This document shows, piece by piece, positions 8,028 through 13,328 of a stretch of 19,667 nt of DNA (the first letter of the stretch is position 1; every line of letters starts with the position of its first letter). The stretch is from positions 1-19,667 of the forward strand of contig PFEM01000037.1 of the NCBI GenBank assembly GCA_002793635.1. The letters run 5' to 3'. The notes beneath the pieces were generated by a model that was not told the DNA's origin, searched no databases, and saw only the letters and a program-made list of their open reading frames with translations. The translations under genes and the position numbers were made by a program. This DNA comes from Candidatus Shapirobacteria bacterium CG10_big_fil_rev_8_21_14_0_10_48_15 (lineage in GTDB: Bacteria; Patescibacteriota; Microgenomatia; PFEM01).

Positions 8028-8029
8028 TA
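8001..8029 (+). repeat. 29-bp direct repeat, copy 1 (3' end of gyrB)
   Basis: This segment, encoding the last residues of GyrB and its stop codon, is repeated without mismatch at 8069-8097. A TATAAT hexamer (8023-8028) overlaps the stop codon. It is compared base by base with copy 2; the unit looks like a local duplication. Confidence 0.9.
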
Positions 8030-8036
8030 GGTTGAA

Positions 8037-8070
8037 GCCCCGCTAATGAGCGCAGCGAATTTTGCGGGGC
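8037..8070. terminator. Hairpin between the gyrB repeat copies, possible weak terminator
   Basis: GCCCCGC (8037-8043) pairs with GCGGGGC (8064-8070); the loop holds a further CGCT/AGCG-like pairing. On the plus strand it is followed by AAAAAC and not by a T-tract, so classical termination of gyrB is doubtful. It fills the space between the two direct repeats. Confidence 0.45.
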
Positions 8071-8097
8071 AAAAACTGCTGAATTAGATATATAATA
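8069..8097 (+). repeat. 29-bp direct repeat, copy 2 (non-coding copy upstream of ppa)
   Basis: Identical to 8001-8029 but outside any gene. It delivers a TATAAT (8091-8096). A shorter relative, GATATATAATA at 8108-8118, follows 10 nt later, so this AT-rich -10-like core occurs three times in 100 bp (8019-8029, 8087-8097, 8108-8118). Confidence 0.9.
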
Positions 8098-8111
8098 AGT
8101 CAAACTTGATA

Positions 8112-8117
8112 TATAAT
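8112..8117 (+). promoter_or_regulatory. -10 box of ppa
   Basis: A perfect TATAAT stands 6 nt before the ppa ATG at 8124, again predicting a leaderless transcript. No good -35 box is present at 16-18 bp spacing. Recognition could rely on the very AT-rich upstream repeats, or on read-through from gyrB. Confidence 0.5.
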
Positions 8118-8123
8118 AAGCTC

Positions 8124-8678
8124 ATGACACAACACACCCTCGTTGACCAAATTTCCGCCGGGCCGCGACCGCCCTACGAAGTGTATTGCTTGGTGGAGAT
8201 TCCCAAAGGCGGCAGCAACAAATACGAGTACGACAAAAAGTTCGGGGTTTTTCGCCTTGATCGGGTGCTTTATAACGCCGTCTTTTACCCAGCCGAATAC
8301 GGCATTATTCCCCAAACGGCCCAAGAAGACGGCGACCCGTTGGACATCATGGTGCTGTCTTCTTTTTCCACCTTTCCTGGTTGCTTGTTAATCTGCCGAC
8401 CCATCGGCATGCTCCGGTTGACGGATACCCGCAAAAAAGATAACAAGATTATTGCCGTCCCCTGCGACGACCCGCGCTTTAATGAAGTCCGGGAGCTGGC
8501 TGACCTGCGCCATCATTTTAAAAAAGAAATTGCCAATTTCTGGGAAAACTACTCCGAGCTTCAGCCTGACAAAAAAATCACCATCAATGGCTGGAGCGGC
8601 CTGGAAGTGGCCCTTGACCAAATTCGCCAGGCGATAAAACTCTACCGCCAAGGTCATCCCTCCCAAGATCATGAGTAG
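8124..8678 (+). CDS. ppa: Inorganic pyrophosphatase, family I
   Basis: Soluble Mg-dependent enzyme that hydrolyses pyrophosphate to two phosphates, pulling nucleic acid and protein synthesis forward. It has 184 residues from the ATG at 8124, typical for bacterial family I enzymes. Seen in order: EIPKGGSNKYEYDKKFG (substrate-binding Lys/Glu/Tyr), DRVLYNAVFYPAEYGIIPQT, the signature DGDPLDIMVL with Asp69, Asp71 and Asp74 (Escherichia coli Asp65, 67, 70), GMLRLTDTRKKDNKIIAVP, and a C-terminal helix. A TTG start at 8106 in the same frame is less likely because it would precede the -10 box. The 3' end overlaps the gyrA start by 8 bp (ATGAGTAG), so the two are translationally coupled. Its position between gyrB and gyrA is unusual. 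Confidence 0.95.
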   Translation: MTQHTLVDQISAGPRPPYEVYCLVEIPKGGSNKYEYDKKFGVFRLDRVLYNAVFYPAEYGIIPQTAQEDGDPLDIMVLSSFSTFPGCLLICRPIGMLRLTDTRKKDNKIIAVPCDDPRFNEVRELADLRHHFKKEIANFWENYSELQPDKKITINGWSGLEVALDQIRQAIKLYRQGHPSQDHE

Positions 8679-11229
8679 CAAAATCGGACAAATCAACCCC
8701 GTCGCCATCACTGACGAGGTTAAGAAATTCTATCTGGATTACGCCATGAGTGTCATTGTCGCCCGGGCCTTACCTGACGTCCGTGACGGGCTCAAGCCGG
8801 TCCACCGACGGATTCTTTACGCCATGCAGGGCATGAATCTAAACCACACCGCCCGGTACACCAAAAGCGCCAAAATCGTGGGGGAAACAATGGGAAAATA
8901 TCACCCTCACGGCGACTTGGCCATCTATGATGCCCTAGTGCGGCTGGCCCAAGATTTTTCGATGCGGTATCCCTTAATCGACGGCCAGGGTAATTTCGGC
9001 TCGGTGGACGGCGACTCGCCGGCGGCCATGCGTTACACTGAAGCCCGGCTGGCGGCCATCTCCCAAGAGCTGTTGGCAGACTTGGATAAGCAAACCGTTG
9101 ATTTCCGCGACAACTTTGACGCCAGTCTTCAAGAGCCGGTGTTTCTCCCCGCCAAGTTGCCCAACTTGTTGCTGATGGGGTCGGATGGTATTGCCGTGGG
9201 CATGGCCACCAAAATTCCTCCCCACAACTTGAGGGAAGTCGTTGACGGGCTCGTCTTTATGCTGCAAAAGGGGCGCGTGCTGCTGCCGGCCAGTGATTTG
9301 AAAAAAATCGCTTTGTCTGACGAAGATTTGGCGCAAGCCGCCTTGCAAGCCAATTTTGAATCAGCGACCACGATTGAGGAGCTGATGAATTTTATCAAGG
9401 GGCCGGATTTTCCCACCCGAGCGGCGATTTTCAACCAAAGAGATTTGATCCAGGCCTACACGACCGGCCGAGGCAAAATTACCGTTCAAGCCAAAGCGGA
9501 AATTGAAGAAACCAAAAGCGGCAAGCTTCGCATTTTGGTCACGGAAATTCCTTACCAGGTTAATAAAGCGGACTTAATTAGCAAAATCGCCAAGCTGGTC
9601 AAAGACAAAAAACTTGACGGGGTGGCTGATTTGCGCGACGAGTCGGATCGCCATGGGTTGCAAATTGTCATCGAGCTCAAAAAGACTGCCAAGCCCAAAG
9701 CGATTCTCAACAACCTCTACAAACATACGGCGATGCGGATTAATTACCACCTCAACATGGTGGCCTTGGTGGACAATGTTCCCCAAACCCTCAACCTCAA
9801 GCAAATCCTGATGGAGTTTATTCGCCACCGCCAGCAGGTCGTCATCAAGAGAGCCATTTTTGAACTGAAGGCCGCCCGGCAGCGAGCCCATATTTTAGAG
9901 GGCTTAAAAATCGCCTTGGATAATCTTGATGCCGTGATTGAGACGATTCGCAAATCCGCCGACGCTGACCAAGCCAAAATTAACTTAATGAATCGGTTTA
10001 AGCTTTCCGAAGTTCAATCACAGGCAATTTTGGACATGCAGTTGCGCCGTTTGGCGGCTTTGGAGCGACAAAAAATTGAAGACGAATATCAAGCGGTTTT
10101 GCAGCAAATCCAGATTTTGGTTAGCTTGCTGGCCACCCCGCAAAAAGTGCTGGACGTCACCGAAAAAGAGCTGGTAGCGTTAAAAGAAAAATATGGTGAT
10201 GAGCGACGGACTAAGGTCTACCGACAGGCCCTCGAAGAACTGGGCGACGAAGATTTGATCCCCGACGAGCGCTGTCTGGTGACGCTGACCAAAAGTGGCT
10301 ATATCAAGCGGCTGCCGATCGGCACTTACCGCTCGCAGCGTCGCGGCGGTAAAGGCGTCACCGGCATGAGTACTAAGGAAACTGATGAGATCTGCCAACT
10401 GTTGACCTGCACCACCCACGACAGCACCCTGTTTTTTACCAACCAGGGCCGCGTGTTCAGCACCCGCGTTTGGGACCTACCTGAAGGCTCCCGCCAGTCC
10501 AAGGGTCAGGCCGTCATCAACCTGATCAACCTTGAACAAGAAGAAATTGTCCAGTCAATTTTAACGGTCAGTCAAGACTCCTCGTTGAGGAAGTTTTTAC
10601 TGATCGCTACCAAAAATGGCGTGGTCAAAAAAACCGATATCCGCCAGTATCAGTCCATTCGCAACTCCGGGCTGATTGCCATGAAGCTTAAGGATCAAGA
10701 TCAGCTTTGCTGGGTCAAGCCGACCAGCGGTCAAGACGAAATTTTGCTGGTTTCTCATCACGGCAAATCGATTCGCTTTCGCGAAACCGACGCCCGACCA
10801 ATGGGTCGCGATACCAACGGTGTACGAGGAATTCGACTTAAAAAAGACGATTATGTGGTCGGCATGGAAGTGTTTGCCAAAAAATCCACCCTGCCCAAAG
10901 ATCGTCGCCGCCGGTTTTTCCGAGACATTCTCATCGTCACCGAAAAGGGGATGGGCAAGCGGGCAGCCATCAACCAATGGCCGGTGCAAAACCGAGGCGG
11001 GGTGGGCGTTAAGGCCGCCAATCTCACCGCCAAAACCGGCAAAATCGTGGCGAGTGTGATGGTCAATCAAAATATCAGGCAAATCCTTTTGACCAGCAAA
11101 AGGGCCCAGGTAATTAAACTGCCCTTAAGAAATATTCCTCGCCTGGGGCGGGACACCCAAGGCGTCATTCTGATGCGTTTCTCCAAACCCGGCGACACCG
11201 TCGCCGCGATCACTTGCTTGCGAAAATAA
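8671..11229 (+). CDS. gyrA: DNA gyrase subunit A
   Basis: DNA breakage-reunion subunit of gyrase; partner of GyrB. The protein has 852 residues. The N-terminal region reads YLDYAMSVIVARALPDVRDG and LKPVHRRILYAM; the catalytic tyrosine is Tyr122 in AAMRYTEARL, and GNFGSVDGDSPAA lies before it. The GyrA box QRRGGKG (residues 556-562) in the C-terminal beta-pinwheel, needed for wrapping DNA, marks it as gyrase A and not ParC. Numbering matches Escherichia coli in the quinolone-binding helix (HPHGDLAIYD): Asp87 is kept but position 83 is Leu where E. coli has Ser. The start codon overlaps the ppa stop (ATGAGTAG), implying translational coupling and co-expression with ppa. Confidence 0.96.
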   Translation: MSSKIGQINPVAITDEVKKFYLDYAMSVIVARALPDVRDGLKPVHRRILYAMQGMNLNHTARYTKSAKIVGETMGKYHPHGDLAIYDALVRLAQDFSMRYPLIDGQGNFGSVDGDSPAAMRYTEARLAAISQELLADLDKQTVDFRDNFDASLQEPVFLPAKLPNLLLMGSDGIAVGMATKIPPHNLREVVDGLVFMLQKGRVLLPASDLKKIALSDEDLAQAALQANFESATTIEELMNFIKGPDFPTRAAIFNQRDLIQAYTTGRGKITVQAKAEIEETKSGKLRILVTEIPYQVNKADLISKIAKLVKDKKLDGVADLRDESDRHGLQIVIELKKTAKPKAILNNLYKHTAMRINYHLNMVALVDNVPQTLNLKQILMEFIRHRQQVVIKRAIFELKAARQRAHILEGLKIALDNLDAVIETIRKSADADQAKINLMNRFKLSEVQSQAILDMQLRRLAALERQKIEDEYQAVLQQIQILVSLLATPQKVLDVTEKELVALKEKYGDERRTKVYRQALEELGDEDLIPDERCLVTLTKSGYIKRLPIGTYRSQRRGGKGVTGMSTKETDEICQLLTCTTHDSTLFFTNQGRVFSTRVWDLPEGSRQSKGQAVINLINLEQEEIVQSILTVSQDSSLRKFLLIATKNGVVKKTDIRQYQSIRNSGLIAMKLKDQDQLCWVKPTSGQDEILLVSHHGKSIRFRETDARPMGRDTNGVRGIRLKKDDYVVGMEVFAKKSTLPKDRRRRFFRDILIVTEKGMGKRAAINQWPVQNRGGVGVKAANLTAKTGKIVASVMVNQNIRQILLTSKRAQVIKLPLRNIPRLGRDTQGVILMRFSKPGDTVAAITCLRK

Positions 11230-11237
11230 ATACCCCC

Positions 11238-11258
11238 ATCACACCCCTGGGGTGTGAT
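11238..11258. repeat. Perfect 21-bp palindrome, dispersed repeat copy 1 / bidirectional terminator
   Basis: ATCACACCCC and GGGGTGTGAT flank a single central T in the 49-bp gap between the convergent gyrA and xer genes. The position suits a shared terminator, but no T-tract follows on either strand. Seventeen bases, ACACCCCTGGGGTGTGA, recur exactly at 13112-13128, and the core recurs at 19343-19355. Confidence 0.85.
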
Positions 11259-11278
11259 CGTATCTACACCTAAGGTAT

Positions 11279-12226
11279 TTATCTGCCTTTGCCGTGGAAG
11301 GCGGTGTGGACGTCTTTGAGGTGTTTATTGGTGACGTGCGTGTAGATTTGGGTAGTGGCGATGTTCTTGTGACCCAGCATTTCCTGAACCGCCCGCAAAT
11401 CCGCGCCGGCAATCAGCAAATCGGTAGCAAAACTATGGCGTAAAGTGTGGACGGTGGCATCGACCGGCAGCTGGGCACGCCTGACATACTTCTTGACCAA
11501 CCGTTGCACGGACCGGACGGTCAGCCGCATCTTTTCCCCCTTATTTTCCGCGCTGTTCCTTCCGGAATAATGAATGAACAAAGGCTGCCAACCGTCTTGG
11601 CGGACTGCCAGATAACGTTGGAGCCACTGAGCCGCTCGCGCTGATAAAAAAACCACTCGTCCGCGGCCACCTTTGCCGATCACCCCAAATTCGCGGCGCT
11701 TAAAATCAATCTGCTCACGATTTAACCGCACCAATTCGCTCACTCGCAAGCCGGTGGAAAACAGCACTTCCAAAATCGCCTTGTCACGCAAGCTAATGGG
11801 AGTTGACGCGTTAGGTTGAGACAACAGTCGCTCCACTTGCTCGGTCGTTAAAAACTTGACACTCTTATTGTGCTGCTTGGGCAAGTCAATTTTTTCCGGC
11901 GCCAACACCGCGTAGTCGTGCCTAACCAGCCACCGCAAAAAAGATCGTAAGGCTATCACATAATAGGCTTGAGTGCTAGAGGAAAGGGGAGACCCATTTG
12001 GCAGGCTAAATCGGGCCAAAAATAGGCGATATTTTTTCACTGTCGGCAAAGTGATTGAGCCAAGCTCAACTCGGGAAAAATTATTTTTTAACCACGCCGC
12101 AAAGTGGGTTAAGTAATGGCGATAGTTGCGCACCGTTAGGGGAGAGGCTTGCCGTTCGACTTGGAGACTCTCCAGAAACTCTTCCGCCAATCGCTCGACT
12201 TCGTTTAAAGATTTTTCTTCGGCCAT
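11279..12226 (-). CDS. Tyrosine recombinase of the XerC/XerD/XerA type
   Basis: Site-specific recombinase; in most bacteria this type resolves chromosome dimers at dif. At 315 residues it matches Xer proteins. An N-terminal SAM-like core-binding domain (about 8-110) includes SPLTVRNYRHYLTHFAAWL. The catalytic domain has the full set: Arg161 (STGLRVSEL), Lys185 (GKGGRGR), His260 and Arg263 (HTLRHSFATDL), His286 (LGHKNI) and the nucleophile Tyr295 (TQIYTHV). A C-terminal tail (KHLKDVHTAFHGKGR) resembles the Xer partner-interaction end. Only one Xer is seen here; whether it works alone (XerH/XerA-like) or with a partner elsewhere cannot be told. Its promoter overlaps a dif-like half site (12260-12288), and a fuller dif-like site lies at 12838-12865. 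Confidence 0.93.
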   Translation of the reverse strand: MAEEKSLNEVERLAEEFLESLQVERQASPLTVRNYRHYLTHFAAWLKNNFSRVELGSITLPTVKKYRLFLARFSLPNGSPLSSSTQAYYVIALRSFLRWLVRHDYAVLAPEKIDLPKQHNKSVKFLTTEQVERLLSQPNASTPISLRDKAILEVLFSTGLRVSELVRLNREQIDFKRREFGVIGKGGRGRVVFLSARAAQWLQRYLAVRQDGWQPLFIHYSGRNSAENKGEKMRLTVRSVQRLVKKYVRRAQLPVDATVHTLRHSFATDLLIAGADLRAVQEMLGHKNIATTQIYTHVTNKHLKDVHTAFHGKGR

Positions 12227-12246
12227 AGCAATTTAACTTGACTAAA

Positions 12247-12275
12247 AGTTTATTCTCATGATCACCAAAAGTCAA
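12247..12275 (-). promoter_or_regulatory. Promoter of the xer gene
   Basis: On the minus strand TTGACT (12270-12275), 17 bp, TAAACT (12247-12252). Start of transcription is expected near 12240, giving a leader of about 13 nt without Shine-Dalgarno. The -35 hexamer lies inside the Xer-like sequence at 12260-12288. Confidence 0.65.
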
Positions 12276-12288
12276 TATTGTGCGACGT
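12260..12288 (+). other. Partial Xer/dif-like site overlapping the xer promoter
   Basis: Shares CAAAAG and ATATTGTGCGAC with the better site at 12838-12865, but with one extra base between the two parts (TCA against AT) and a diverged left arm. Same orientation as the second site. Recombinase binding is inferred from similarity only. Confidence 0.4.
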
Positions 12289-12296
12289 AGAAAAAC

Positions 12297-12325
12297 TTGA
12301 CAAATTACCAAGAAACTTTTAAGAT
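12297..12325 (+). promoter_or_regulatory. Promoter reading away from xer into the gene-poor region
   Basis: Consensus TTGACA (12297-12302), 17-bp spacer, TAAGAT (12320-12325). Transcription would start near 12332, just before a TTG-initiated open frame at 12340. This promoter matches consensus better than most in the window, yet no recognisable gene follows, so it may serve a small protein or a non-coding RNA. Confidence 0.65.
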
Positions 12326-12339
12326 CTTTCAGGGTTAAG

Positions 12340-12552
12340 TTGACAGAATCAGAACTAACTGGTTTTCAAATTAATTTTACCGACGGCCGTCCACCAGTTA
12401 AGCTAGCTGGTGAAGAGCTTCACCAGTTGGGTCTTTCCTTCCAAAGCATTCATGATTGCAAAAAAACTTGGCCGGAAACTCAGCAAGAAATTGCTGCCGC
12501 AATTGGTCTTGCCTTGCCAGAAAGCATTGCGACGATCGTCTACCAAGCCTAA
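12340..12552 (+). CDS. Possible small protein (70 codons), unrecognised
   Basis: The frame opens with TTG, 14 nt after the -10 box of a consensus promoter, and ends in TAA. The purine stretch AGGG just upstream is a marginal Shine-Dalgarno. The product begins TESELTGFQINFTDGRP and contains QEIAAAIGLALPESIATIV, which could be a small alpha-helical unit; I recognise no family. Against it: rare start codon, no second support, and a different frame stays open across its end to 12634 (ending FSDCSPLVNH), so this may be a frameshifted remnant or a non-coding RNA. It lies between the two dif-like sequences, which makes it a candidate cargo gene. Confidence 0.3.
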   Translation: MTESELTGFQINFTDGRPPVKLAGEELHQLGLSFQSIHDCKKTWPETQQEIAAAIGLALPESIATIVYQA

Positions 12553-12701
12553 AATACCGGTTTCTGAACCTAGCAAGCCTCTTAGCGACGCTTTAACGGC
12601 TTTTTCAGATTGTAGTCCACTAGTTAATCATTAATTTCCGCATCCCTTGAGAAATTCTGTGCCTAAAAAGGCCATTTTATTGGGGTTTTGTTGGGAAAAC
12701 G

Positions 12702-12725
12702 ATTTTTAGCGCCACGCTAAAAAAT
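12702..12725. terminator. Bidirectional intrinsic-terminator-like hairpin
   Basis: ATTTTTAGCG (12702-12711) pairs with CGCTAAAAAA (12715-12724) around a CCA loop. The A-rich and T-rich arms give a T-run on either strand, and the stem is short but perfect. It could end a transcript from the promoter at 12297-12325, giving an RNA of about 390 nt. Confidence 0.5.
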
Positions 12726-12811
12726 AGAGAAATAACCAAAATAAAAATCAGCGCCCTTGTTTTTTAAATTTTTTCCTTAAAAGAAAAAATTCGTCCCAAC
12801 CAGCCAAAGAA

Positions 12812-12840
12812 CCACTTCTCTCAAAGTGGGCCTAATTAGG
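12812..12840. repeat. Hairpin plus perfect 10-bp palindrome directly before the dif-like site
   Basis: CCACTT/AAGTGG (12812-12817 with 12824-12829) is followed at once by the palindrome CCTAATTAGG (12831-12840), whose last bases belong to the dif-like site. Structured flanks next to a recombination site may bind accessory proteins; this is a guess. Confidence 0.4.
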
Positions 12841-12865
12841 TCGCAAAAGATATATTGTGCGACCC
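12838..12865 (+). other. Putative dif site (Xer recombination core, 11-6-11 layout)
   Basis: Left arm AGGTCGCAAAA, 6-bp centre GATATA, right arm TTGTGCGACCC. The arms are inverted (GGTCGCA against TGCGACC, with further matching AA/TT towards the centre). The layout and inner bases follow the general bacterial dif form: CGCA-AA next to the centre on one side, TT-TG on the other, and a TATA-containing spacer. It is 0.6 kb from a complete Xer gene in a gene-poor stretch. The pattern is seen in the sequence; function as dif is inferred. Confidence 0.5.
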
Positions 12866-12991
12866 AATAAATCCGCGCTGCTCTCTTTTGGAGAAGCCTT
12901 GTTTTGCCTCCCGGCAGTAATGATTAAATTGAAATTTATTTTTTAAATTTAAACCGTGCTGGTTGGCTTGGGCCACGGCTATTCCCTAAAG

Positions 12992-13000
12992 TTATCCACA
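12992..13000 (+). promoter_or_regulatory. Perfect DnaA-box sequence
   Basis: TTATCCACA matches the high-affinity DnaA box. It is the only one I find in the 1.1-kb gene-poor region, so it does not by itself make an origin. It sits 13 bp before a 10-bp tandem repeat. Confidence 0.4.
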
Positions 13001-13013
13001 GGCCACTCACCTG

Positions 13014-13033
13014 ACTATATCAAACTATATCAA
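13014..13033 (+). repeat. Tandem 10-bp repeat (ACTATATCAA x 2)
   Basis: Two perfect head-to-tail copies of ACTATATCAA, one DNA turn each, followed by AAC. The spacing suits cooperative binding of a protein on one face of the helix. No binding factor is known. Confidence 0.6.
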
Positions 13034-13099
13034 AACTTAAGGCGAAAAGGGGCTATTTAACGATCTTTTTGGTCGCACTCGTGCCTGAAAGAGGGAGTA

Positions 13100-13152
13100 C
13101 ACCACCATAATACACCCCTGGGGTGTGAGCACCTCACACCCCAGGGGTGGTG
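13100..13152. repeat. Compound palindrome, dispersed repeat copy 2
   Basis: Two palindromes, ACACCCC-T-GGGGTGT (13112-13126) and CACCCC-A-GGGGTG (13137-13149), are themselves inverted relative to each other: 17 of 18 bases pair between 13112-13129 and 13133-13150, with outer CACCACC/GGTGGTG-like arms. It shares 17 exact bases with the copy at 11238-11258 and 16 inverted bases with the copy at 19342-19357. Confidence 0.85.
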
Positions 13153-13189
13153 ATTAAAGGGGTGAAACTAGACTCCGCTTAGCAATCAG

Positions 13190-13269
13190 TCCTATAGTTT
13201 GCTATTCGTGAAAATATCCTATAATTTTCGTGAAAAGATGTTGTTTTTATTTACAACTATAGGATATTT
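13190..13269. repeat. Operator-like cluster of inverted and direct repeats
   Basis: A perfect 12-bp inverted pair, AAATATCCTATA (13212-13223) and TATAGGATATTT (13258-13269), overlaps a second inverted pair, TCCTATAGTT (13190-13199) and AACTATAGGA (13255-13264). Two direct copies of TTCGTGAAAA start at 13205 and 13227, exactly 22 bp apart. No gene start follows on either strand; the nearest gene, at 13329, ends here. Apart from the listed elements I see nothing further in 12553-13328. Confidence 0.6.
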
Positions 13270-13304
13270 GTTATTTGGAGTTTGGGGACGACTCTCTCCC
13301 CTGC

Positions 13305-13319
13305 CCTCCGCGTCGGAGG
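13305..13319. terminator. Short GC-rich hairpin after the membrane-protein gene
   Basis: CCTCCG-CGT-CGGAGG forms a 6-bp stem 10 bp beyond the stop of the gene at 13329. It lacks a T-tract, so it is at best a weak terminator. Confidence 0.35.
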
Positions 13320-13328
13320 ATACTGCCT

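Noticed and set aside
12410..12634. 74-codon plus-strand frame overlapping the possible small ORF
   Set aside because: No Shine-Dalgarno or promoter-linked start and no recognisable family; kept only as a hint of a frameshift in the 12340 frame.
13014..13033. CRISPR-like array
   Set aside because: Two 10-bp copies without spacers; no repeat-spacer pattern and no cas genes anywhere in the window.
13062..13079. Third Xer-like arm (GGTCGCAC in inverted orientation)
   Set aside because: Only about 8 bp plus a loose AT-rich flank match; no partner arm or centre, so chance is likely.
12227..13328. Chromosomal origin (oriC)
   Set aside because: Only one perfect DnaA box, no dnaA or dnaN gene nearby, and a dif-like site in the same stretch points the other way. 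Skew over the full genome would decide.
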